Of a stretch of 64,000 nucleotides of DNA, positions 13,772 to 24,556 are shown piece after piece. The stretch spans positions 24,507,330-24,571,329 of the forward strand of contig JAQFVV010012396.1 of NCBI GenBank assembly GCA_028023455.1. The letters are read 5' to 3'. The notes under the pieces were generated by a model. That model was not told the DNA's origin. It saw only the letters and a list, made by a program, of their open reading frames with translations, and searched no databases. Each line of letters opens with the position of its first letter. Positions within the stretch are counted from its first letter, which is position 1. This DNA comes from Epiperipatus broadwayi (taxonomy: Eukaryota > Onychophora > Udeonychophora > Euonychophora > Peripatidae). The translations under genes were made by a program, and so were the position numbers.

Positions 13772-15071
13772 CTTAAATTATTAACTCCTCAGAGTTAAAG
13801 TATAAGGATCTAGTAGCTATGATGAGTAAGCTGTTATCATATTAGTGTGCTGTAAATATTTTTTTTGTCTAAATGTAATAAATGTATTATTAAAATTTAT
13901 TAAAATTTAGTTTTGAGTATTTTTTGTTGTGTGAAATTCTTCTCTTTGGTTCCACAAACCCACCAAATGAAATAAAATGTATATTTTTCAAATCAGATAA
14001 TTATTATTCTCAAGATCCAAAATCACTAATCCTTGATAAGAAACAGATAAAATTAGTTTTTTTTTATTAAAAATTTTAAATTAATAATTGTTCATTCAAG
14101 TCTTGCAATGGATATATAACCATCCATAATTCAGACTGCACATTATTAAACTATTATCAGAGTTTAAACATTGTAAATGAAGTATTTTATCTGTGTTGTT
14201 TAGGATAAGAGAGGGAAATGAAATGTACCTTTTCCCCTTTATTAGTTGAATACCATACTAGGTAAAATGCTGTAAATATTCTGAAATTACTTACATGATT
14301 TCTTTTTATTATATATTGGTTGAATAAAGTAAGCATTTTCTTTGGTGATCTATGTGATTATTATTAGGATGTTAATCAGATGCATTAACTCATAGGAAAT
14401 GTATGTTATTAAAGCTTGCTGGAATGTCATTTATTTGCCTTGCAACACTATACCACTACTTTATTTGATAAAATACCAGAATAAAAACCCTGAGATTTTT
14501 TATTTTGCATTACATAAAAGGCCCATTGTTGTTCAATCATATTAATGGATAATATGAAAGGTGTAATATAATTTGTTAGTCATAGAGTCTATTGGAAAAC
14601 AGGTTGTGAAAGTGCAAATATTCATAGCTCAGAGTGTTTGATTGGGATGAATGTTGAGATTTACTTTATTCTAAATTATTTACTAGGAAATGATTGTCTT
14701 CCCAAAATTATATGTTTTATTTGGAATGATTTATTCTATCAGAGTTAACTTCTTCCTTTGTCTTAATTGTATATCTCTGTAGATAATTCTTTATATGTAA
14801 CCGACCACTGAGCTTAGTCTGTTCTATAATCCTGTAATAGTCTCAACCCAACCCAGGTATTATGTAAAGGATAGGTGTTCAAAAATCATAACTAGTTAAA
14901 GTTTTGGTAAAAATATTTATATAGATTAGAGATAAGGTCTCAAGTTAAGAGAATGACATAGAATGTGATTGTTAGCTTTTTCTTCGTGTTTTCTTTATAG
15001 GTTACAAAAAGGAACACCCAACTATAAGGCCATAAATGTATTTAGTTGGAAACACATTAAAATTATAACGT

Positions 15072-15074
<3 letters not shown>
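13772..15074 (+). repeat. 1.3-kb dispersed repeat, copy 2
   Basis: Direct copy of 1697-3004, starting at the same CTTAAATTATTAACTCC and ending in TTATAACGTTAC, where a 39-bp (TA)n tract replaces the continuation seen in copy 1. Differences from copy 1 are scattered substitutions and short indels. No coding potential is visible. Confidence 0.9.

Positions 15075-15113
<39 letters not shown>
15075..15113. repeat. (TA)n microsatellite
   Basis: Uninterrupted TA dinucleotides, followed by ATCAGTGATGAAG, which resembles the ATCAGAGATGAAG next to the tract at 15735-15762. Confidence 0.98.
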
Positions 15114-15116
<3 letters not shown>

Positions 15117-15716
15117 TGATGAAGCATAACTTTTTAGAAATGGAAGTACACTGTATAATATTTCTTTAATAATGTTTTTATTTCACTTGCCACAACAATT
15201 TTTACATAATAGCACCATATATACATATTACACACATCTAGAAAAATCTGAAACTCTCTTAGCTGTAAATCAAAAAATAAATTATCAAAATATTTTTATT
15301 TTCTAAAGGTTTTAACGTTCTTAAGTTTTAATTGTAAATTAGATTTTAGCTTTCTGTAATCTTTTTATAGGGCATTGGTCAAACTCATTCCTTGCCATAT
15401 ATAAAAGCAATTCAACTGTTGGTAAAAAAATTGAAAGTCAACAGAAATTTCATACAATAAAAAAAAAATTTGAATAGTTCTTTTTTTTAATTTAAGTTTA
15501 GCAAAATAGTTGAGATTTTGTTTTGTTTTGCAAAATAGCTTATATATATTAATCTACTTATTGTTCTTATTACAGTATTGTATGTGTAATTTGTTGGATC
15601 AATTTTGTGAGGATGAATATATACATACTTTAGTGAATTTTTAAAATTGAATTTTAATTAATGCTTTTGAAAGTTTTAGTGAATTTTTCTATGGAAGCAC
15701 TCATTCTGTTCAATAC
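15114..15716. other. AT-rich non-coding spacer
   Basis: Low-complexity DNA with A/T runs. No gene, RNA or structured repeat is recognised. Confidence 0.5.
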
Positions 15717-15729
15717 ATGGACACTTCAT

Positions 15730-15767
<38 letters not shown>

Positions 15768-15780
15768 ATGAAGTGTCCAT
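15717..15780. repeat. Perfect 64-bp palindrome centred on an (AT)n tract
   Basis: ATGGACACTTCATCTCTGAT, an uninterrupted AT tract, then ATCAGAGATGAAGTGTCCAT. The 20-bp unique ends are exact reverse complements. A further imperfect (AT)n tract (about 15795-15812) separates it from the large inverted repeat. Confidence 0.97.
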
Positions 15781-15828
15781 ATAAATAAGTATACATATAT
15801 ATATATATATATATCATAAATATATATA

Positions 15829-17468
15829 TTGTAACCAAAATTAAAGTAGTCCAAAACATATATATAAGAATTATAAGCAAATTATGAGCAAATTATTAAT
15901 AACCAGTATTATATGCAATCATGTGAAGTGAGTACACTAATAATTCAATAAAATATAACTCAGGTATACAGGCAGTAGATCTTATCCACTTTCATTTCTT
16001 GGTTTGATGTTAAGTGCATGTTTACACAAATACTAAGTGAATATGGTCTAGCAGGGCGCCACTAGATTATCTGAATCTAGACACGGTTATATCTAATAAC
16101 CTTTTACATGTACCGGGTTTGAATCCCTTTTGGTACTTTATTTCTAATAAAAATGAGAGATTTTGCTTTTTGAGCCATATCACTATAAGCACTAATAGTT
16201 AGGTAAAGGTAAAACATCTTTAAACCACAGTGGAGTTCATTGAACATAAATCATTTCTCAGATCTTAACATAACAAATGTGTTTCAATATTTTTATAAGT
16301 TCACTAGCTCAGATTATATATAACTAATTTAGGATGGCAATTCACTCATCCTTGCATGAAATAGATGATGGGATGTGGTTATAATAATACTAAGAAATCA
16401 CTAAATATTATAAAATCAATATTTATTTATGGCCTTTAAACAGTTAAACAGCTCATTAATTAAAACGTTGATGACGATGATGATGATGATAATAACAATA
16501 ATGACAAGGGTTTCAACTACAGCTCTAGGACTAAGCCTAAACATAAAACTAATTTTTATAAAGAAATTCATAATTATTGCTTAATTTTAGCATATTTACT
16601 TATATCTTAAATAACTAATATTCAACCATTGATGATGATGAATAATCACACTTAACAAAGACTACACTTAATGAAATATATACGCCTCATTTAATAAAAC
16701 AAACTAATATTTATTACTACATTTCTAACATATACATAAAAATTTCCAGATAAATATGAAAATTGACATGAATAATAATAATAATTGATTATATTACAAT
16801 CCTCAGATTAATTTTAAGTTCTTCCCCCTTTCCCTTCAAATGTATTTTGTATTAAGTTGGACGTCACATTGACCATGATTTTCACTCCATGAGAAAAGTA
16901 TTAAGAAAAATATTATCTGCTCATTGGCACACATACTTTAAAATCCAACATGTAAATAGAATATAAATAGAAATGTTAGTAAAATTGAAAGAGCAAGTTT
17001 TAGAAACAAGTTTTAAATTATTTTCTCCCCCCTCTCTTCTACCTCTGAAACGCTATACTTAACTTGAAACAAAATAATCTAATATTCTAATACTACTCAT
17101 TATTTTACATTCACTCACAATTATACACATATAAAATATCATTATGTATGTGTGTGTTTTATCCCATGATAACAAAATATTATTTAAAAACCAAAATAAT
17201 AATAATATATCAGTTAAAACTAAAATCATAACACCATAAAAAAAATTGTTTTACACATTAATATTGTAAAATTAATAAACAAATAATTTTCATACATTCA
17301 AGATCATTTATGAAGCTCAAAGTTATTTTTAGTAAGACATTCTTGTTTTTAATTGATCTGAATAGTCTTTAAAAGTTCTTTAAATCAAATATACCACTTT
17401 ATTGCTAAAATGTTTATTAAGACTGATATCATAAAGAAAATAGATATAAAAAGTCATATTACAGATCT
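15829..17468 (+). repeat. Left arm of the large inverted repeat
   Basis: Contains a tRNA-like B-box (GGGTTTGAATCCC near 16117), a (GAT)n stretch near 16467-16490 and short AT-rich runs. No open frame is likely to be coding. Every landmark recurs in inverse order in the right arm. Confidence 0.9.
16054..16136 (+). repeat. tRNA-like SINE head remnant in left arm
   Basis: A hairpin CTAGATT-ATCTG-AATCTAG is followed by an anticodon-type stem GGTTA/TAACC with a 7-nt loop, then CCGGG-TTTGAAT-CCC, a T-arm/B-box-like module. The acceptor stem is poor and U33 is absent, so this is a relic or SINE head rather than a working tRNA. Confidence 0.4.
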
Positions 17469-18125
17469 AATTAAAACAAATTTGTCCAAAAATAGCAAGT
17501 GATGCTATCTCTGATTGGTTAAGTTAGCTAAAAATTGGATATAAAAAGCTGTTTTGAATTATTATTAAGATTATTATTGTGATTGATTCAGATTATTAAA
17601 CTATAATATTGAACGTTGAAAATATAAAAAAATGGCTTGCTAGAAAAATTATATGTGTGTCCCATCGGTTCCGGACCATCTGGAGGAAGCTGCACATCAC
17701 ATAGGAAAGAAAAGATGTGTCTAAAATAATATTCTACACCTTTCAACTGACCAGATAAATAAGATGTTTTAATAGAAGTAAGAAAGCATTCACCTGCATT
17801 CAAAGAAGATGAATTAATCTACTGATAAATATTAATCATCAAGTCCAATTAATTGTTACAACAACTGATTTTAAACTCAAGAAAATTTACAAATGGGGAA
17901 ACAACTGCTGTATTTCATCCACATGCTTGACAGGAAAAGAAGAAAAATTAATATAATGATTTCCAAATTATCCACTAAAGCAAATAACCTCAATAGAGTC
18001 ACCATCATCAAATAGTTATCAACCTCAAGAAAGAGATTGTTCCCAGTAAAACGGAAATGGTAGCTGCAGAAATATAAACATTATACAAGACAAGTTTGAA
18101 CCCTTGGAAATTCGCCACAAACAAA
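17469..18125. other. Unique spacer of the large inverted repeat
   Basis: Slightly less AT-rich than the arms. It contains a TATA-like sequence (17540-17548) with an inverted CCAAT (ATTGG, 17514-17518) upstream. The longest frame (minus, 71 codons, 17588-17803) has no recognisable domain. Function unknown. Confidence 0.5.
17540..17548 (+). promoter_or_regulatory. Possible TATA box in the foldback spacer
   Basis: TATAAAAAG, with ATTGG 22 bp upstream. In DNA this AT-rich such matches arise by chance. It is listed only because of its position at the start of the spacer and because a TATAAATAG (20659) precedes another unexplained GC-richer segment. Confidence 0.15.
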
Positions 18126-19765
18126 AGATCGGTAATATGACTTTTTATATCTATTTTCTTTATGATATCAGTATTAATAAACATTTTAGCAATAAAGTGG
18201 TATATTTTATTTAAAGAACTTTTAAAGACTATTCAGATCAATTAAAAACAAGAATGTCTTACTAAAAATAACTTTGAGCTTCATAAATGATCTTGAATGT
18301 ATGAAAATTATTTGTTTATTAATTTTACAATATTAATGTGTAAAACAATTTTTTTTATGGTGTTATGATTTTAGTTTTAACTGATATATTATTATTATTT
18401 TGGTTTTTAAATAATATTTTGTTATCATGGGATAAAACACACACATACATAATGATATTTTATATGTGTATAATTGTGAGTGAATGTGAAATAATGAGTA
18501 GTATTAGAATATTAGATTATTTTGTTTCAAGTTAAGTATAGCGTTTCAGAGGTAGAAGAGAGGGGGGAGAAAATAATTTAAAACTTGTTTCTAAAACTTG
18601 CTCTTTCAATTTTACTAACATTTCTATTTATATTCTATTTACATGTTGGATTTTTAAAGTATGTGTGCTAATGAGCAGATAATATTTTTTTTCTTAAATA
18701 CTTTTCTCATGGAGTGAAAATCATGGTCAATGTGACGTCCAACTTAACACAAAATACATTTGAAGGGAAAGGGGGAAGAACTTAAAATTAACCTGAGGAT
18801 TGTTATATAATCAATTATTATTATTATTCATGTCAATTTTCATATTTATCTAGAAATTTTTCTGTATATGTTAGAAATGTAGTAATAAATATTAGTTTGT
18901 TTTATTAAACGAGGCGTATATATTTCATTAAGTGTAGTCTTTGTTAAGTGTGATTATTCATCATCATCAATGGTTGAATATTAGTTATTTAAGATATAAG
19001 TAAATATGCTAAAATTAAGCAATAATTAGGAATTTCTTTATAAAAATTAGTTTTATGTTTAGGCTTAGTCCTAGAGCTGTAGTTGAAACCCTTGTCATTA
19101 TTGTTATTATCATCATCATCATCGTCATCAACGTTTTAATTAATGAGCTGTTTAACTGTTTAAAGGCCATAAATAAATATTGATTTTATAATATTTAGTG
19201 ATTTCTTAGTATTATTATAACCACATCCCATCATCTATTTCATGCAAGGATGAGTGAATTGCCATCCTAAATTAGTTATATATAATCTGAGCTAGTGAAC
19301 TTATAAAAATATTGAAACACATTTGTTATGTTAAGATCTGAGAAATGATTTATGTTCAATGAACTCCACTGTGGTTTAAAGATGTTTTACCTTTACCTAA
19401 CTATTAGTGCTTATAGTGATATGGCTCAAAAAGCAAAATCTCTCATTTTTATTAGAAATAAAGTACCAAAAGGGATTCAAACCCGGTACATGTAAAAGGT
19501 TATCAGATATAACCGTGTCTAGATTCAGATAATCTAGTGGCGCCCTGCTAGACCATATTCACTTAGTATTTGTGTAAACATGCACTTAACATCAAACCAA
19601 GAAATGAAAGTGGATAAGATCTACTGCCTGTATACCTGAGTTATATTTTATTGAATTATTAGTGTACTCACTTCACATGATTGCTATAATACTTGTTATT
19701 AATAATTTGCTCATAATTTGTTTATAATTCTTATATATATGTTTTGGACTACTTTAATTTTGGTT

Positions 19766-19769
<4 letters not shown>
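18126..19769 (-). repeat. Right arm of the large inverted repeat
   Basis: Reverse complement of 15829-17468. It carries the (ATC)n run near 19110-19130 and the minus-strand copy of the B-box module (19463-19546). Confidence 0.9.
19463..19546 (-). repeat. tRNA-like SINE head remnant in right arm
   Basis: Inverted copy of 16054-16136, with the same B-box-like GGGTTTGAATCCC on the minus strand. Confidence 0.4.

Positions 19770-19816
<47 letters not shown>
19770..19816. repeat. (AT)n microsatellite
   Basis: Pure AT tract joining the right arm of the large inverted repeat to the PLE-tail hairpin. Confidence 0.98.
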
Positions 19817-19819
<3 letters not shown>

Positions 19820-19932
19820 TTGTAATGTTTTCATGGATAAAGATGCCATATTATTATTACTATTTGGGATATTCCGTGTAGTGAAAAAGCTTTTTTCACT
19901 ACACGGAATATCCCAAATAGTAATAATAATAT

Positions 19933-19935
<3 letters not shown>
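19817..19935. mobile_element. Hairpin made of two PLE 3' tails, head to head
   Basis: Positions 19847-19933 form a near-perfect palindrome with roughly 43-bp arms, meeting at GTGAAAAAGC|TTTTTTCAC. Each arm matches the 3' tail of the PLE at 60680-60727 (CACTACACGAAATATCCC then AAATAGTAATAATAATATGAC). The left arm extends further into the PLE terminus (CATCTTTATCCATGAAAA read on the minus strand, compare 60726-60745). Both 3' ends point outward into (AT)n. Nothing coding remains. Confidence 0.85.

Positions 19936-20027
<92 letters not shown>
19936..20027. repeat. Long (AT)n microsatellite
   Basis: About 92 bp of AT dinucleotide directly after the PLE-tail hairpin. Open frames here encode only Ile-Tyr repeats and are not genes. 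Confidence 0.98.
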
Positions 20028-20030
<3 letters not shown>

Positions 20031-20658
20031 ACCAACATTGTGTTGGCACATAATAATTTTGTTTAAAAAATTATTAAAATGAAATTATTCATTAAAATAA
20101 ATAGTTAAAAGTTTAAGAGTTCTTGAAATAAAAGTTACAGTTAATTAATTAAAAGGGGTGGGGGAGTTTGCTCTAAAAACAAACTAAAAGTTTCATAAAA
20201 GAAGTTAAATAGTTTTATTATTATTATTATTATTATTAGTTAAAATGTAATGTAAAGTTGAAAAATATAAATCTCTTTTCATTCGAGTTAAAGAAAAGAA
20301 AGTAATCTTAAAACTTATATTGGGTTTATTAGAATAAAATATAATGTACGGGAATGACAAATTAATGTGTGCTTGTTAATAAAATATATGTGTGAGAGTA
20401 AGCAAAGAAATGATAAATGCATGTATATGTGCATGTTATAATCATATTGAAAGAAAACACATGAAAATAAATATTAAAATGAAATAAAGAAAAAAAATAG
20501 TTAAAAACACAGCAATGGCTACTAATTAAAAATATAAAAACAACATGTTTGCATGGCTACTAATTAAACAATCTCCAAAAACATGTAATTAAAGATTATC
20601 CAAGGAATTTTGACAACAGATATAGCTGGAGGATATCAAAATGACAACTTGTCATATG

Positions 20659-20667
20659 TATAAATAG
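20659..20667 (+). promoter_or_regulatory. Possible TATA box
   Basis: TATAAATAG precedes about 450 bp of less AT-rich sequence without an open frame. It might start a non-coding transcript or be an old element promoter. Support is weak. Confidence 0.15.
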
Positions 20668-21723
20668 TCAATTTTTTTATTGGACAGTTAGTTAAGTTAG
20701 AGTTGCATTTAAGTTGCATTTGAAATAACCGTTCAGTACAATCTATCAGTGAGTTATATCAGTCAGCTTATTATATATCCAGGATCAAGAATGCCATGTT
20801 AAAATCTCAGAAAACTTACGACTTTCTCCAGCCTGAAGTCTGATGAAAACAGCCAACCTACCCAATAAAAGTGATGCCTGTGTAACAACCTGAAGCCGCT
20901 CAATATCTAATTGTCTTAAATAAAATGCCTTGGAATAGTTAGCATCAAATCTTCACAAGAAAACTTCAAATCTAACCCGTTAGAAATACTTCATTAGAAG
21001 CAGCAAACAGCAAGAAGTATCCATGTTTAAAATCCTAGGTAATAACATTTTCCTATATTCATTTCTAAAGTAGCCATCACATTCTTAAAGCCTCAAGAGT
21101 CAAGTTTAAGAACTCCTTAGCATACATAGATGAATTATTAATATGTGTGTTTAAAATGTTGTGTGTGTTTATGCATCAGTATATAGTGATTTCATTGTAT
21201 TTTGTATTTCAAATAATGCTTTCTCATAAAATATTATAGTGTGTGAATTAAAAATGTGCATGTGTTATATTAGTTAAATAAGATTGATACAATATTTAAA
21301 ATTAGTTTAATAAATGTTAATCAAAATAAATTGTCTTTAAAATTAAATCTTAATATTGTCAGTCAATTTTTTCCACCACTAATTGAACTAAAAAAATAGC
21401 TGAGCTAGTTAAGAAATTTTTCAAGCACTGGATTATGGGCCTACCATCCAAATAATGTGTTTAGATAGTAGAGGTTTGAATCTAACAGCCAAGATGGGCC
21501 ACAATCTGGAAATGTGATTGTGTTATGCATTGCATAGCTTGATCTGATCGTGGGTATTATTGACAGCTCTGCTATCAATAGTATTCTCCACTTTGCTCGA
21601 ATGTACCGGTTCATTCACATAATATGTATAATTAAATAAGATTATAAATGTATTAGAAATAAGGTTGAAACAGCTAAACCAAGTTTGTAGACTAAGTGTA
21701 AGTGGCAACAGATTAAACCCGGT

Positions 21724-21725
<2 letters not shown>

Positions 21726-21770
<45 letters not shown>
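21726..21770. repeat. (AT)n microsatellite
   Basis: 45-bp pure AT tract adjoining a B-box-like SINE remnant. Confidence 0.98.
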
Positions 21771-21773
<3 letters not shown>

Positions 21774-24556
21774 AATGGTATGTATATGCAATGTATGAAG
21801 AAATGACATAACAAATCATTGGAAGGCAAATGTAATACTATGTATGATGCTACGTATAAAAGGATGAAATTAATATAATACAATAGTATGTCTTAACTAC
21901 ATATGAAAAGATACACTTGCCTTAAACATATTAAAAATGTAATAGAAAATAGGATTGCCTGAATTGGTAATGCCCAATGTAATAGTAAGTAATCTATTCA
22001 TATAAAGAAAGGTCCTAACAATTGAAATGGCCCCAATTGGTAGCAACAAAGGGATAATAGTACTTATTATGACATGCCATATATGTATAAAGAGAAAATA
22101 AATTGCCTCAAAAATGAGTATAATAAAATATAGTAATTCCAGCTATTGAATATGAGTTACAATAAATCAGGTTATAATGTTTAACTTTATTTGAACAAAT
22201 TATTAATTTATAAAATTACAGCTAATATATGATTTACTCTACAGAAAATATATTACTCATAAGTGAATGTATTTTCATCACCACTTATATTGTTACTGCA
22301 GCTAGCTATACAAAATAAACCTAAATACTACAGAGCATTGACTAAGGCATGTTAACTGGTTAATTCTCAGGCTTAACTTAACTAACAATTTGATTAGTTA
22401 ATAAATATAAATTGGAACAAAGGGAATTTTATTGAATCCAAAATATATATGTTTACAAATAAGATTACATGTAATTTAATATTTCCATTACTAATGGCTT
22501 ATAAAAATAATCCACTAATATACAAGATTATCATTTAGTCGAATGGATGAATTTAGCAACCAAATAATAACTGATGTATTAAAAAGAGGAAAAAAAACAA
22601 ATATTAATAAATTTCAAATAAAAAAACCCTCAAAGTCATTCTTTTATATAAAACAAATGATATAAGCTGTATTCCAAGATTGTGATTTTATATTTTTATA
22701 ATAGCATAAATATATTTATGTAGAAAACATAAAAATTATTGTGTTTTTCAAATGTTTACTTTTTTTAAAATATAAATTAAATAAAAATTTTACCGATAAT
22801 AAACATAACTTGCAGTTTATATTTTACATAGGAATTGTATAAAACTGATGTAAAATTAAATCAATGAACAAATAAATAAATAAATTGATGGTATCTTGTT
22901 TAATTAATAATTTAGGTTATAGATACATTTCTTTAAAGTTGGATCAACAAACAGAATGATACAGAAGACAATATCAAGAGCTCCTTCCCACTATGCTATA
23001 AGGATTTATTCACTTTTCTTTATTTTAAACCATGTCTTTTATTACGAACATCAACTACTTGGTTTTTATTTTTATTAATATAAGGTTTATATCCTAGCCT
23101 GAAAAGTTCAACATTTATTCCATAACTTTATTAACTTAGGGTTTATTAAACCTAGCACTATATATATATATATATCATCTCAGCCCTTATGTATAAATAA
23201 AACATATATATATATAACAAGACAACTTCTAAATACAAATGTGAGAATATTAATATATAACTTCAACGCTTATCACTATAAATTGACCCAATCCTTTCAA
23301 AATACATCTAGTAGTAAAACAATTAAAATAATTGAAGAGTTAAAATAATTATTAAATAGTGAGATAATTTTTAAATACGATTTTATAAAATTTATATATT
23401 TATATACAACTCTTATGGAATTAAGTGTAATTTATTGTTTTCCAATCTAAATTGATATATGACATTATTTCATATATATGTATGTAAAACATAAATCAAA
23501 TACTATATTATATATATATACAATTGTTATTTTACCTTGTCATTTAACAATATATTCACGCAATTTAAGATATAAAATTTCTTTTAAGAAAATAAACAAA
23601 TTTATATATTAAAAATTGACTTTCATTATTATTAATAAGTTTTAACACTCAAAAGGAAACTTATAGGTTTGTTTTAAATATCACAATTGTAAACACTTTT
23701 ATATAGATATATTTTAAAATGTTATAAAAAATAATAGACGTATAAAACAAAAACAAAAAAGACAAATTTTAATTACCATTTAATTTATTTTAATGTCTCT
23801 TCACATCCCAGTCCACTAATTATTTCAGGTGTTTTTCTTTTATTTTATCCAACTCAAAGTAGATTGACATAACGTTAAAAAATGTATACATATTATTAAT
23901 GAATTTATAGATTTTTTCAATGTTGGAGTGATTGATTCTGGTCATTTTCTATATATTCAATTATAAAAATAATTAAACTTGACTATTACTTAGGATCACT
24001 AAAGAAACTTAAAGTTGAAAAAATATATAGGTATTTTTCTGAAGTTTGTTTGCAAACACAGGTTTGATTTCAGGCTGCATATTTTACTGGACTTTAATAA
24101 TGAAATAAGACTGGCAAAAATGGTTCAAAAACCTCTGGATAGTAAAGTTCACTTTAGCCAACCATTTTGATATTATCTTAGACCAGGAATTATTATATTG
24201 AGATCCAAAAGAAGAATTTGGGAATAGACAAAATAAAACTATGACTTCTTTGTTCCTTTGTTTTATTAATTAATAATCATGGCGATTCTGACCTGGGATT
24301 CTTTAGTAATCTTTTGTCCTATTCTTATAATTCATGTGCTAATCTAAAACTTCAACACTGTTAATTTTAAAATATTTTTTTAAATAACAAAACAAACAAA
24401 AAATGTCAATAAAATATATATATGTATTACATTGAAAAATTTATTTTGCAATCTACAAAACAAATAAATAAATAAATAAACAACCAAAATAATATTATTA
24501 CTTCTTTTATAATTTAAAAATAAAAGTACAATCTAATTATATTTAACAATTTAAAT

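Larger units (their letters stand above)
15829..19769. mobile_element. Large foldback element, 1.64-kb inverted arms around a 657-bp spacer
   Basis: Positions 15829-17468 and 18126-19769 are long, nearly identical inverted copies with a few substitutions and 1-bp indels. Outer ends read TTGTAACCAAAATT... and ...AATTTTGGTTACAA, both running straight into (AT)n. No transposase is visible. Target-site duplications cannot be read because of the flanking AT tracts. It could be a non-autonomous DNA transposon with very long terminal inverted repeats, or an inverted duplication of an interspersed repeat. Near-identity of the arms implies recent formation or gene conversion. Confidence 0.85.
20028..24556. 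other. AT-rich non-coding region with scattered repeats
   Basis: No protein gene seen. A GC-richer segment (about 20640-21120) follows a TATAAATAG. A B-box-like GTACCGGGTTTAATC on the minus strand (about 21710-21724) ends at the (AT)n tract 21726-21770, suggesting a SINE fragment (about 21530-21725, minus). Short (TA)n tracts occur near 23160-23177, 23204-23215 and 23508-23520. The rest is low complexity. Confidence 0.5.

Noticed and set aside
1697-15074. Reading the 1.3-kb direct repeats as LTRs of one element
   Set aside because: No TG...CA ends, no primer binding site after copy 1, no polypurine tract before copy 2 and no target-site duplication. Kept only as a hypothesis.
19754-20049. 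Open frames of repeated Ile-Tyr
   Set aside because: They are translations of (AT)n microsatellites.
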